Shown in pieces: positions 25,977 through 35,396 of a DNA stretch of 64,000 nucleotides; position 1 is the first letter of the stretch, and each line of letters begins with the position of its first letter. Under the pieces are notes generated by a model. It was not told the DNA's origin. It did no database searches and saw only the letters and a list, made by a program, of their open reading frames with translations. A program made the translations under genes and the position numbers. This DNA is from Aureispira sp. CCB-E (GTDB lineage: Bacteria; Bacteroidota; Bacteroidia; Chitinophagales; Saprospiraceae), in assembly GCF_031326345.1 (NCBI RefSeq), contig NZ_CP133671.1:806001-870000 (forward strand). The letters are read 5' to 3'.

Positions 25977-27527
25977 CTATCTATTTTCAAGATGCATCAA
26001 TCGAGTCATTATAGGAGCGAGCAATAGGGCTAAGCATCCAATGCTTAGTGTAATTATTCCAAAACTTACATAGACGGAGACATAAGCGTACAACTGTTCA
26101 AAAGCAGGACCTTTGTGAATGGCAATATCTTGTGTTAAACCTGTAATGAGTTTTATAGCAGATCCGAAAGTATCGAACAGATTATTGGATGCGCCATTAC
26201 TAACTGTGAGTTGGGCAACTTTGCCAGCGAAATAATGGCCATAAAAATAAGAAGAAAACCAAACGCCCATAATAAAGGAAATGTATTGTTTAGGAGAGAG
26301 TTCGGTTACCTTAGATAAGCCTATTGGAGACAAAAAAAGTTCTCCTACAGTTAAGACAAAATAACCGATAATAAGATAGATCATAGAGGTTTGTGCCAAG
26401 GCATCTGCACTAATAGCAGAACGACCAAAAATAATAGCTGCTAGCCCTAACAAAATAAGCCCAAAACTAAACTTAAATGGAGCTGCTGGATTTTTGCCAA
26501 TGCGACTCAACCACGCCCAAAGCATTGAAAAAGGAATGGCTAGTAGAACAATAAAAGTGGCGTTAATGCTATTGGTTTGTGCGGCATTGATGCCTATGAG
26601 ATGTACATTTCTATCGGCAAATAGAACTAGCGAGCTACCTGTTTGCTCAAATAAAGCTGCAAAAAGAGTAGAGAGCAAAGTAAAGTAAATGACAACAATT
26701 AATCTACCTCGTTCTATCGTACTAACTTTGCTTAAAATAAACAAAATGTATAGAATCAAAAAGGCACTAGCTAGTAGAATTAAGTAATGCTCATACTCAT
26801 GAAAGAAGATAATAGCAGCAAAGATAGGAGTGGTTAAAACAGCGCCAATTGCTACCCATTGTCCTTGATTGAGCCCTGCTATTTTTTGATGGTAACGAGT
26901 TGCATTAGGGAGTTGTCCTGCTGCTCCAAAAACATTGCTTTTAAGACCTTGTTGAAAGAAAGCCAGACCTAGCAACATGCCGAAGCCTGCTAACATAAAA
27001 CCATAGTGCCAACCATATAGAGCTGCGATCCAAGCGCAAATCAAAGGGGCTATTGCTGCTCCCAAATTAATTCCCAAATAAAAGATGGTGAAACCTGCGT
27101 CTCGTTGGTGCGGATTGTCTTTGTATAAGGCGCCAACAAACGAGGATATATTGGGTTTGAAGAAACCATTCCCTAAAATAATTAAGGCCAATGAGCCATA
27201 GAAAAAAATGGGCGTTTCAAAAGACAACAAGAAATGTCCTAATGCCATTAGGATTCCCCCCAATAGAATAGATTTTCGATAACCCAAAATTTTATCTGCC
27301 AAAATACCTCCCCATAGTGGAGTGATGTAGACAAGTGACATATAAGCAGACAAAATACCAAAAGATGCTTCATCTGTATAAAGCAAATGTTGGGTCATAT
27401 AGAGCAATAACAGAGCTTTCATTCCGTAGAAAGAAAACCGTTCCCATAGTTCTGCAAAAAATAAGTAAAATAATCCCTTGGGATGTCCAAATAAAGTGGT
27501 GGTTGAAGCTGTTTTTGAGGCTTTCAT
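25977..27527 (-). CDS. POT-family peptide transporter
   Basis: A proton-coupled di/tripeptide symporter of the inner membrane. The family signature AELWERFSFYGMKALLLLYM lies at residues about 25-44, and the second signature near helix 5 reads FTIFYLGINLGAAIAPL. There are about 14 membrane segments over 516 residues, the usual size. The ExxER-like motif appears as E-L-W-E-R-F, with the Lys later in the helix provided by MKALL. It would import the dipeptides released by the DPP-IV above, a functional guess without genetic linkage. Confidence 0.93.
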   Translation of the reverse strand: MKASKTASTTTLFGHPKGLFYLFFAELWERFSFYGMKALLLLYMTQHLLYTDEASFGILSAYMSLVYITPLWGGILADKILGYRKSILLGGILMALGHFLLSFETPIFFYGSLALIILGNGFFKPNISSFVGALYKDNPHQRDAGFTIFYLGINLGAAIAPLICAWIAALYGWHYGFMLAGFGMLLGLAFFQQGLKSNVFGAAGQLPNATRYHQKIAGLNQGQWVAIGAVLTTPIFAAIIFFHEYEHYLILLASAFLILYILFILSKVSTIERGRLIVVIYFTLLSTLFAALFEQTGSSLVLFADRNVHLIGINAAQTNSINATFIVLLAIPFSMLWAWLSRIGKNPAAPFKFSFGLILLGLAAIIFGRSAISADALAQTSMIYLIIGYFVLTVGELFLSPIGLSKVTELSPKQYISFIMGVWFSSYFYGHYFAGKVAQLTVSNGASNNLFDTFGSAIKLITGLTQDIAIHKGPAFEQLYAYVSVYVSFGIITLSIGCLALLLAPIMTRLMHLENR

Positions 27528-27654
27528 AAAATGCGTTGAATGTTAACAAAAAATGATTCAAACGCAAAATGGACGAAAGGCACCAAATCTCCATGACTTG
27601 TTTCAAAGTATAGCAAAAAATAGCTATTGGATACTATTTGATATTGAATAACAA

Positions 27655-28788
27655 TTAATTACAAATTGAGTTATAGCTTTGGTTATCAGGTGATTTTAAG
27701 AATTCGTTTAAAAGGGATTTTTCTACAGTAATGTGTTCTGGCAAAACACGAAGTCGATACTGACCATTGCCTATAAAGGTGAAAATATCTCGTCGTTCTA
27801 ATTTCTGATGTTCTTGTAAATGGAGAATGTCGTTACAATTTTCGATAATTCTACTCAGGTAAGTTTGATTTTTTAGCTCGCCTGCTCCCCCTACTACAAT
27901 ACACTGTTCTTGACCTTCGCCCCATTTTCTACGAAGGGCAAATTTAAATAGATTTTTGTATTGAGTTGTTTTGGAACCGAAGTCAATGACTTGGTCGTAA
28001 ATTTCCTTGGATGGAATGCTGATTTTTACCAAGGACCAATCTAAGAATTGTAAGGTCATTTCATTGGGACGAGGGGTGCTGGCTAATTCAATTACCCAAC
28101 TCGTTGCCAGAACTAAGAATATAGAAATTAAAGAAGTTTTGGCAATGATTTTTATGAGCTTATTCGTAAACCCATTATCTAATTCTGTAAACACTTCAGG
28201 AAGCTGAGCGATAAACATTAACAGCACTGCCATGACAGCAATATAGGCAACTACTTTCAAGTCTCGATCAATAAATGTTTTGTATAAAGAGTAGGAAAGT
28301 AGGCAGCATAAAAAACTAGAAAGTAATAAATCTGGTATTCCTGCTATATGTATGGAGTTTTGGTTAGGTGGAATCCATAAATTAAGACCAATTGTTAATA
28401 AACTAACCAATAGAATTAGACCAATAATTTTACTAATATTTTTCTCATTATTATAAATAAAATTGGGGGCATGAGAGAAATAAAAGAGTGCCAAAAGCAA
28501 GAACAAGTTGTTTAAGGTTGAAAATAGGCTTACGCCTAGTAGGTAGGTGGTAGTTTGACTAAAACTCCAATGTGTCCCCAAATACCCCCATGTTCCTGAG
28601 CCTACCCAAACAAATAGTGCCAAGCTCAAATAAACCAAACCTTTGTCAATTCTTAACAGAGAATCGTCTTCTTCCAAACGATTGTTGAAGCGTTTACGGA
28701 TGTTGTACCAGATTGCTAGCAATAAAATAGCTCCAATAAAAGCAATGGATAAATGAGCAAGGGTATGGAATATTGCCACTTCTTTCAT
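27655..28788 (-). CDS. Multi-pass membrane protein with cytoplasmic tail, unknown
   Basis: About 377 residues from the ATG at 28788 (MKEVAIFHTLAHLSIAF). An upstream ATG at 28845 would overlap the start of the divergent gene and is less likely. About seven or eight membrane helices occupy residues 10-245, followed by a soluble C-terminal region of about 130 residues beginning LQFLDWSLVKISIPSKEIYDQ. That region alternates charged helices and short strands and ends YRLRVLPEHITVEKSLL. The layout resembles a 7TM receptor with an output domain, but no kinase, cyclase or DNA-binding motif is visible. The function is unknown. Confidence 0.6.
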   Translation of the reverse strand: MKEVAIFHTLAHLSIAFIGAILLLAIWYNIRKRFNNRLEEDDSLLRIDKGLVYLSLALFVWVGSGTWGYLGTHWSFSQTTTYLLGVSLFSTLNNLFLLLALFYFSHAPNFIYNNEKNISKIIGLILLVSLLTIGLNLWIPPNQNSIHIAGIPDLLLSSFLCCLLSYSLYKTFIDRDLKVVAYIAVMAVLLMFIAQLPEVFTELDNGFTNKLIKIIAKTSLISIFLVLATSWVIELASTPRPNEMTLQFLDWSLVKISIPSKEIYDQVIDFGSKTTQYKNLFKFALRRKWGEGQEQCIVVGGAGELKNQTYLSRIIENCNDILHLQEHQKLERRDIFTFIGNGQYRLRVLPEHITVEKSLLNEFLKSPDNQSYNSICN

Positions 28789-28844
28789 ATAATTGTTAGA
28801 CAGCTTGTTTTGAATATTGGAGAGTAAATACAAAATTATAAACA

Positions 28845-29270
28845 ATGTCCGATAAATATAAGAAGAATCCTTTACTTGATGAACATTTGGTGGATATACC
28901 CGATGAGCGATCTATTTTAGATAAATATCTTTGGATTAGGGGAGTAGCCTTGCTGGTCTTATGTACGCTAATTGGATGGATCAGTGTGCTGTTTCGGCCT
29001 TATTTTCAAAATGGTGTTCATATAGAAGCAATTGTCTCCTTGGTGATGGTAGCAACAATTAATTTAGGTTTGCTGGTGTATATAATACGTCAAAAACGCA
29101 AACAATATAAATTGGCGTATCTCATTGGTACGACCGCAATTTGGCTAGGTTATACCATAGGATGGGCGTTGGGTTTAGGACATCTTTGGGAAGATGTTTT
29201 GGTAATGAATACCATCGGCGCACTAGCAGGCTTGGGAATTGGACAATTTGTCTTTTATTATAGACAATAA
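28845..29270 (+). CDS. Small four-helix membrane protein, unknown
   Basis: A 141-residue protein with an acidic N-terminus of about 25 residues and four membrane helices (about 30-48, 58-78, 88-108 and 112-135). GWALGLGHLW and IGALAGLGIGQF are glycine-rich helix-packing stretches. It is divergent from the membrane protein upstream, and the shared 56-bp gap suggests shared control. Its stop codon directly abuts an interspersed repeat, so the repeat forms the 3' end of the transcript. No family is recognised. Confidence 0.6.
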   Translation: MSDKYKKNPLLDEHLVDIPDERSILDKYLWIRGVALLVLCTLIGWISVLFRPYFQNGVHIEAIVSLVMVATINLGLLVYIIRQKRKQYKLAYLIGTTAIWLGYTIGWALGLGHLWEDVLVMNTIGALAGLGIGQFVFYYRQ

Positions 29271-29500
29271 TACTCCGTTGCTTTTTTACGTTTTTCGTAG
29301 AAAAACTAAAAAAGCATCTTGTATTAGTTTGATTACCAGTCTTTTAGTGTAAAGGCTGGTGAAGTACATCTTGCTGATAATCAAACTAATACGATTTTTC
29401 AACGGAGTAATGAGACAATAAACTCATACGATTTACTGCATGAGCGCTATGCTTTTAGTTAGCTGCGCTGCTACTGCGTGGTTTCAACGGAGTAATGACA
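29271..29500 (+). repeat. Interspersed repeat, composite copy 3
   Basis: It begins TACTCCGTTG (29271-29280) immediately after a stop codon and reaches an inverted box CAACGGAGTAATGA at 29400-29413, then extends to a second such box at 29485-29498. Inside are two dyads: GCTTTTTTA..GTTTTTC with GAAAAAC..AAAAAAGC at 29280-29316, and GTATTAGTTTGATTA (29321-29335) with TAATCAAACTAATAC (29378-29392). The outer segment 29425-29474 matches 56412-56461 in reverse at 46 of 50 bases. Confidence 0.75.
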
Positions 29501-29567
29501 CAACAAAAAGGCTACTATTGGTTTGGCTATTAACCTTCTTGCTGCGCTATAATTAATTTTAACCAAT

Positions 29568-31472
29568 CTATTGCCAATCCCAAGCTGAGCCATAGGCTCC
29601 TTGTGCATCGACATAGTCCAAGAAATTACTATAAAAAGTATCGCTGGCTAAAGTCGCACTATCTCCAATAACAATTAACTTTTTCTTAGCTCTGGTCATG
29701 GCTACATTCATTCGGCGAGTATCTTTTAAAAAGCCGATTTCTCCCATATCGTTCGAGCGAACCATTGAAATATAAATAACGTCTCGTTCTTGTCCTTGAA
29801 AGGCATCAATCGTGTTAACTTCAATATCGGCATCAGGAAAATGATCAAAGTCTTTGACAATCGCATCTTGAATCGAAATAACTTGTTCTCGATAGGGCGA
29901 AATAATGCCAATAGAAATCGGCTGGTTTCCTGTAATCACTAGCAGGTTGTCTAAATGCTGCCGCAAGACAAAGTACTCTTCTGGATTATAATAACTCTGA
30001 GATTCGGGGTTGACTTTTTCTTCAAAACCACATCCTGCGGTATCTATAAATTCTAAGGGGGGACTGGGAGTACCATCCGAAAGTTGTAGTTGCCAAGTAG
30101 CAACCGCATCGTCGGATTGCAATTGTCCATCATAAAATTGCTCATTAGAAAACCCCATAATGGTATTGTGCATTCTATATTGAGTATCTAATAAATTGAC
30201 AACTTCTAGACGTTGAACCCCTTTTTCTAGCAGCGTTACATTAAAGCCATTTTTAGCAGCAGCACTACTTTTGACAGTTGGAGGCAATTGAAATGGATCG
30301 CCAGCAAAGACAACTTTGTTGGCTTTGCAGATTGGAATCCAAGTAGCAGGCTCTAAGGCTTGTGCTGCCTCGTCAATTATTACGGTATTAAATGTCATTT
30401 TCTCGATGTGTCGCCCAACTGCCCCTACCAAGGTGCTACAAATGACGTCCGCTTCACGCAAAGTTTTGTCAATAATATAGTCTTCAAGCATCTTGGCTTG
30501 ATACATTAAATCCTTGGCCTCTCTATAATTGTCTCGGCGATCTTGGCGTTCTTTGGCACCAAACTTTCGTTTAAATTTCTCCGCATCTCTTCGCATTTTA
30601 GCAGCTTCAATCTTCATTTTTTTGACCTCTTGTATTTCAGGAAGCCGTTGAAGAATACCTTCCATTGTGTGTTCTAAGAGGCTTTCATCAACTCTAGAGA
30701 TATTACCAATACGAACGACATTTAGCCCTACGCTGGCTAATTTTTCGGTTAACAAATCAGTAGCTGAATTAGAAGGGGCGCAAACTAAAATAGGCGACTC
30801 ACGTTTGACCAACTGTTGAATGGCCGCAACTAAAGTGGTTGTTTTTCCTGTACCTGGAGGACCATGAATAATGGCAACATCTTCTGCTGCTAAGATCGTT
30901 TGCACGGCTGCATTTTGAGAAGCATTTAGTTTGGGTATTTCAAAGGGATGATGCTCTTTGTCAAAACGGGCTGGCTGTTTGCCTAATAAAATCTCTCGCA
31001 ATTCTGCTAGTCGATCATTCTTGGCTGCTTTTACTGTTTTAACAGCACGCTCCATTTCTTGATAACTGCGTTCATCAAAATTGAGTTGAATACCAATTTT
31101 ACCACCCAAAACCCAACGAGGCAATTGCGTCCCGTACAAAATAATTTTCATACGATTACCCTTGATAAAATAAATGACTCCTTTTTCCTCTACATTATTA
31201 TCCAGTACCTTTTCGGAAAAAATACTGACCACTTGTCCAGAGCGGAATTTATGCGCTTTGTCCAAGTGCTTGACTCGTTCTACAATAATAAAAGGATGTT
31301 CCCCTAAACTCCATCCTGAGCTTTCAACTTGTACAGGATACCAACAAGCACCTTTTTGAATACGTTGCTGGATGCTCAATTCTCGGAGCAGTTGGTCAAA
31401 TTGACAGCTTTCCTCTTCTTTTTCTTGTTGTAATAATTGGAGTAAATGATCTAATTCTTCTTGCGTTGTCAT
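29568..31472 (-). CDS. UPF1/IGHMBP2-like SF1 helicase
   Basis: A superfamily 1B DNA or RNA helicase, probably 5'-to-3'. The N-terminal domain of about 170 residues is the beta-barrel-type region seen in IGHMBP2-like proteins. Motif I reads GPPGTGKTTTLVAAI, motif II DEAAQALEPATWIP, motif III GDPFQLPPTV, and the late motifs NTIDAFQGQERDVIYISMVRS and RRMNVAMTRAKKKLIVIGD. Between motifs Ia and II lies a basic helical insertion (KMKIEAAKMRRDAEKFKRKF). At 634 residues it matches the bacterial members. Its role (repair or RNA turnover) is not shown by context. Confidence 0.93.
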   Translation of the reverse strand: MTTQEELDHLLQLLQQEKEEESCQFDQLLRELSIQQRIQKGACWYPVQVESSGWSLGEHPFIIVERVKHLDKAHKFRSGQVVSIFSEKVLDNNVEEKGVIYFIKGNRMKIILYGTQLPRWVLGGKIGIQLNFDERSYQEMERAVKTVKAAKNDRLAELREILLGKQPARFDKEHHPFEIPKLNASQNAAVQTILAAEDVAIIHGPPGTGKTTTLVAAIQQLVKRESPILVCAPSNSATDLLTEKLASVGLNVVRIGNISRVDESLLEHTMEGILQRLPEIQEVKKMKIEAAKMRRDAEKFKRKFGAKERQDRRDNYREAKDLMYQAKMLEDYIIDKTLREADVICSTLVGAVGRHIEKMTFNTVIIDEAAQALEPATWIPICKANKVVFAGDPFQLPPTVKSSAAAKNGFNVTLLEKGVQRLEVVNLLDTQYRMHNTIMGFSNEQFYDGQLQSDDAVATWQLQLSDGTPSPPLEFIDTAGCGFEEKVNPESQSYYNPEEYFVLRQHLDNLLVITGNQPISIGIISPYREQVISIQDAIVKDFDHFPDADIEVNTIDAFQGQERDVIYISMVRSNDMGEIGFLKDTRRMNVAMTRAKKKLIVIGDSATLASDTFYSNFLDYVDAQGAYGSAWDWQ

Positions 31473-31803
31473 AAGATGGTAACGATGCTCTAAAATATAG
31501 AGTTTGGTAATAAATCTTTGATATCTAAAAAGCCGAAGTTAAAGAGAAAAGTAGACTTATTGTGCTTGAATAGCTTATTGATTTTTTAGTTTTTGGCTTG
31601 TTATGCTTGTAAGGTTACTTGAATATACAAAATGTTAAGATTTAATGTTACTATTTTAGTCATCGTCTTCATTCTTTTACAGAGTTCGTTTATAATTTAG
31701 TGATTGAGATATGGTTAGAAATGAAAGATTGGATATGTTTTTTATATCTTTGGACAGCTTTATTCTGATGTTTGCATATAATAACTTGTAAATCTACTCA
31801 ATT
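31473..31803. other. Divergent intergenic gap, helicase / MBOAT
   Basis: It contains TATCTTTG at 31745-31752, a good -7 match, with TTG 13 nt upstream, shorter than the usual spacing. It may drive the acyltransferase operon with about 45 nt of leader. Nothing else was seen. Confidence 0.4.
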
Positions 31804-33216
31804 ATGATTTTTAGTAGTGTGCTTTTTTTGTTCTCATTTTTACCAGTTACATTAGGGATCTATTATTTGATGCCTAATAAAATAAAGAACCTAATACTGC
31901 TAGTAGCTAGTTTAGTGTTCTACACATGGGGAGAAGATAAAATAGTGCTTGTAATGTTATTATCAGCAATAATTGATTTTTCTTGCGGTTTAATAATAGA
32001 AGGAGGAAAGAGAAAATTGGGGTTAACAATTTCCATAATTACTAATTTATCTTTTTTGTTTTTTTTCAAGTACTTCAACTTTGCCTTCGAAAATTATAAT
32101 GCTGCGATTCGTATGTTGGGATTAGATAATGCTACATGGCATAATATTCCTAATATTACATTACCAATAGGCATAAGTTTTTATACTTTTCAAACTTTAT
32201 CCTATACTATAGATGTGTATAGAGGAACAGTAAAAGCTAATCGAAACTTTATCAATTTTGCTACTTATGTTACTATGTTCCCTCAATTAGTTGCTGGACC
32301 AATTGTTCGTTATGTAGATATAAACAAGCAATTGGTATCTAAAAACATTTCCATTGATGATTTTTCGGAAGGGATAGAACGTTTTATAATCGGTTTAGCT
32401 AAAAAAGTATTAATAGCTAATACTTTTGCAACTATTGCAGATGGTATTTTTGCTTTAGATGTAGCAACGATTTCTACTCCTTTTGTCTGGTTAGGTATTA
32501 TTGCATATTCTTTTCAAATTTATTTTGATTTTTCGGGGTACTCTGATATGGCAATTGGGTTAGGTAGAATGTTTGGTTTTAGGTTTTTAGAGAATTTTAA
32601 TTATCCCTATATATCAAGAAGTATTAAAGAATTTTGGAGGCGTTGGCATATTTCTTTATCATCTTGGTTCCGAGATTATTTGTATATACCCTTAGGAGGA
32701 AGTAGAGTAGGGAAAAAGCGGTTATATCTAAATCTTTTTATCGTATTTTTTGTAACAGGTTTGTGGCATGGCGCTAGTTGGAATTTTATAGTGTGGGGTT
32801 TATTCCATGGTCTATTTATTGTTATAGAACGTATCGGTCTTGAAGAGAAATTAAGCAAATGTTGGAAGCCATTACAACATTTATATACTTTATTAGTTGT
32901 TTTGGTCGGTTGGGTGTTTTTTAGAGCAGAAACCTTATCGAATGCTATTAGTTATATTCAAAGAATGTTTATTCCATCATCAGGGTTGATATCAGTTGAT
33001 AGTTATATAGATTTTATGTATATAAATAGTCATACTGGTCTGTATTTTATATTAGCAGTTATTTGTTCCACACCGATATATCGTTTTTTTGATGAAAAGT
33101 TACAGACATACCAAGGAACCATTATTCGAACAATAGCATTGTTTGCACTATTCGTTCTATCTGTGATTCATTTAGGAGCAGGGTCTTATAATCCATTTAT
33201 CTACTTTAGATTTTAA
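31804..33216 (+). CDS. MBOAT-family O-acyltransferase (AlgI-like)
   Basis: An inner-membrane acyltransferase that passes acetyl groups from the cytoplasm to a periplasmic partner or directly to a surface polymer. Family signatures are MIFSSVLFLFSFLPVTLGIYY at the start, FPQLVAGPIVRY, FWRRWHISLSSWFRDYLYIP and the catalytic His in FVTGLWHGASWNF. There are about 11 membrane helices over 470 residues. The SGNH-like partner gene starts 5 bp downstream, the same pairing as algI with algJ or algX. No polysaccharide synthase gene lies beside it, so the acceptor is unknown. Base composition seems more AT-rich than that of its neighbours. Confidence 0.92.
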   Translation: MIFSSVLFLFSFLPVTLGIYYLMPNKIKNLILLVASLVFYTWGEDKIVLVMLLSAIIDFSCGLIIEGGKRKLGLTISIITNLSFLFFFKYFNFAFENYNAAIRMLGLDNATWHNIPNITLPIGISFYTFQTLSYTIDVYRGTVKANRNFINFATYVTMFPQLVAGPIVRYVDINKQLVSKNISIDDFSEGIERFIIGLAKKVLIANTFATIADGIFALDVATISTPFVWLGIIAYSFQIYFDFSGYSDMAIGLGRMFGFRFLENFNYPYISRSIKEFWRRWHISLSSWFRDYLYIPLGGSRVGKKRLYLNLFIVFFVTGLWHGASWNFIVWGLFHGLFIVIERIGLEEKLSKCWKPLQHLYTLLVVLVGWVFFRAETLSNAISYIQRMFIPSSGLISVDSYIDFMYINSHTGLYFILAVICSTPIYRFFDEKLQTYQGTIIRTIALFALFVLSVIHLGAGSYNPFIYFRF

Positions 33217-33221
33217 TAATT

Positions 33222-34352
33222 ATGAAAAAAATAAAAATAGGTAAAATTGTTATATTTTCTCTATTAATTAGCTTACCATTATTACTACAGTTATTAGGTG
33301 TAAATTTAAATGTTAGAAATACTGAAAATAGGAAATTGAAAGAGAGTCCAAGATTTACTTTTGAGCAAACAAGAGTGAGTAGAGGGAGCCTTCAAAAAAT
33401 GTTAGGTGTTTATAGGGATGTTATTTCTTTTAAAAATGCCTATGATCACTATTATAAGGATAATTTTGTCTTCAAGAATCTGTTGTTTAAAAGTTACTAT
33501 TTTATCCAAAATGATGTGTTTGGAGTAGAACCACTTGCTCACAAAGTAGTTAGAGGTACTAATGGGTGGTTTTTTTTAGGAGATAGTTATTCTGATGTTA
33601 TTAAAGAATCAAAAGCGATGATATCATTTAATGAGAAAGAATTAGAGCAGATAAAAAAAGGTATGCTAGAAAAAAAAGCATGGTTGGCTAAACGTAATAT
33701 TGATTTTTATATAGCAGTAGCTCCTAATAAGCATTCTGTTTATGGAAACGAATTACCTATAGTAAAAGGAAATAAGATCACCAAACTAGAGCAAGTAAAC
33801 AGATTATTAACTTCCGAAGGATTGAATTTTGTAGACTTGTCTGCAAACTTTCCTGACAATAATAAATTTCGTCTATATCATAAAACTAATACGCACTGGA
33901 ATGATTATGGAGCTTATTGGGCATATAATGTGCTTATTTCTAAAATTGTAGAAAAATATCCTTCCTTGAAAGTTATGAAATTCAACGATTTTAAGGTGAA
34001 AACGGAAATTAGTAATCAAGAAGATTTAACAGGGATGTTGGATATCAATGTGGAAGAACAATGTATAATTTTAGAACATCCTAGCGAGATTGCGCAAGAA
34101 GTCCCATCAACGCTACCTATTCCTCCTAATATAAAGGATTATGTTTTTCATTATACTTCAACAATTAACTCAATTAAGGTGTTAACATTTAGAGACTCTT
34201 TTTTTTCAGCTTTAATGAAATTTACGAAAGAGAGTTTTGGTGAATCTGTATATGTTTGGAGTTTATTCGACAAAAATGTAGTTGAAGCTGAAAAGCCTAA
34301 TATTGTTATATGGGAGATAGTAGAACGGGACTTAGATCATTTTTTATTGTGA
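33222..34352 (+). CDS. AlgJ/AlgX-like SGNH acetyltransferase partner
   Basis: A 376-residue protein with one N-terminal membrane segment (about residues 9-26) and a periplasmic SGNH-type domain. Visible motifs are FLGDSYSDV, YHKTNTHWNDYGAYWAYN (the H-x-x-T/N-H-W region holding catalytic Asp/His equivalents) and LTFRDSFFSALM, the Ser block near residue 330. In the alginate system the partner transfers acetyl groups to the polymer. Gene spacing of 5 bp shows translation coupling with the MBOAT gene. The acceptor polymer is not known. Confidence 0.85.
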   Translation: MKKIKIGKIVIFSLLISLPLLLQLLGVNLNVRNTENRKLKESPRFTFEQTRVSRGSLQKMLGVYRDVISFKNAYDHYYKDNFVFKNLLFKSYYFIQNDVFGVEPLAHKVVRGTNGWFFLGDSYSDVIKESKAMISFNEKELEQIKKGMLEKKAWLAKRNIDFYIAVAPNKHSVYGNELPIVKGNKITKLEQVNRLLTSEGLNFVDLSANFPDNNKFRLYHKTNTHWNDYGAYWAYNVLISKIVEKYPSLKVMKFNDFKVKTEISNQEDLTGMLDINVEEQCIILEHPSEIAQEVPSTLPIPPNIKDYVFHYTSTINSIKVLTFRDSFFSALMKFTKESFGESVYVWSLFDKNVVEAEKPNIVIWEIVERDLDHFLL

Positions 34353-34624
34353 TTAGTTCTAACTTTTGTATTAGCAAGGATTGTATACATGTCTAAAATT
34401 AAATATTACACTTAAATCAAGAAAAATAAATATAAACAGAGATTAACATACAGAGACGTAAATAAGAGTTTTATAATAGAAAATAAGCATTTTTCTTAGA
34501 AAAGTGCAAGTTTTGTTGCAACTTAACAAGTTGATAGGTGGATTGTAATTTATTACATGTATAGAGGCAAGAAATCTATCCACAAATGAAATAAGAAGTT
34601 TTATCTAACGAAAATACTAGAACA

Positions 34625-35362
34625 TTGAATTTGTTTTTCCATTTTGGTCGTTATATACTATTTATCAAGAATATGTTTTCTCGACCAGAGAAAGTATCCA
34701 TGTATTGGAAAGAGACGACCCGACAGATGATCGATATCGGAATTGGGTCATTGGTTATTGTTGGTTTGGTTTCCGTTTTTATTGGCGCTGTAACAGCCAT
34801 ACAGTTTGCTTATCAATTAGGCGGTTCTTCGATTCCTAAATATTACATTGGTTATATTGTGCGGGATATCATGATTATCGAATTAGCACCAACATTTACC
34901 TGTTTAGCATTGGCGGGAAAAGTCGGTTCTAATATTGCCGCCGAGTTAGGAGGGATGCGCCAAAAAGAGCAAATTGATGCGCTAGAAGTTATGGGAGTAG
35001 ATACAACTGCTTATTTGGTCATGCCTAAAATAATAGCTGCGGTTACAGTGATTCCAATGTTGGTGGTATTGTCTGCTTTTATGGGAATGGCTGGAGGTTA
35101 TGTGGCGTGTACGGTTGGTAATTTAGTATCAGAAGCTGAATTTATGCAGGGGTTAAGAGCATTCTTTGATCCGTATAATATTTGGATGATGGAAATCAAG
35201 GCATTGGTTTTTGCCTTTTTATTAACCTCTATCTCTTGTTATCAAGGTTTCTTTGTAACAGGCGGTAGTATTGAGCTAGGGCGAGCAAGTACCAGTGCCG
35301 TAGTAATTAGTAATATTCTAATTCTATTGGCAGATTATGTCTTGGCATTGCTCTTAACTTAA
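34625..35362 (+). CDS. mlaE: MlaE-type lipid ABC transporter permease
   Basis: Permease of an MCE-type ABC system that moves phospholipids between the inner and outer membrane. Its 245 residues give about five to six membrane segments, with the family stretches IGAVTAIQFAYQLGG, LAPTFTCLALAGKVGSNIAAE and GGMRQKEQIDALEVMGV. No ATG lies in the open frame before 34673. TTG at 34625 gives the expected N-terminus (FFHFGRYILFIKNMFSRPE), so it is chosen. The ATPase gene follows 34 bp downstream. The MCE-domain subunit (MlaD) is not adjacent. Confidence 0.9.
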   Translation: MNLFFHFGRYILFIKNMFSRPEKVSMYWKETTRQMIDIGIGSLVIVGLVSVFIGAVTAIQFAYQLGGSSIPKYYIGYIVRDIMIIELAPTFTCLALAGKVGSNIAAELGGMRQKEQIDALEVMGVDTTAYLVMPKIIAAVTVIPMLVVLSAFMGMAGGYVACTVGNLVSEAEFMQGLRAFFDPYNIWMMEIKALVFAFLLTSISCYQGFFVTGGSIELGRASTSAVVISNILILLADYVLALLLT

Positions 35363-35396
35363 TCATTAAAATAGGTTTAAAATTTAGATATTTAGC

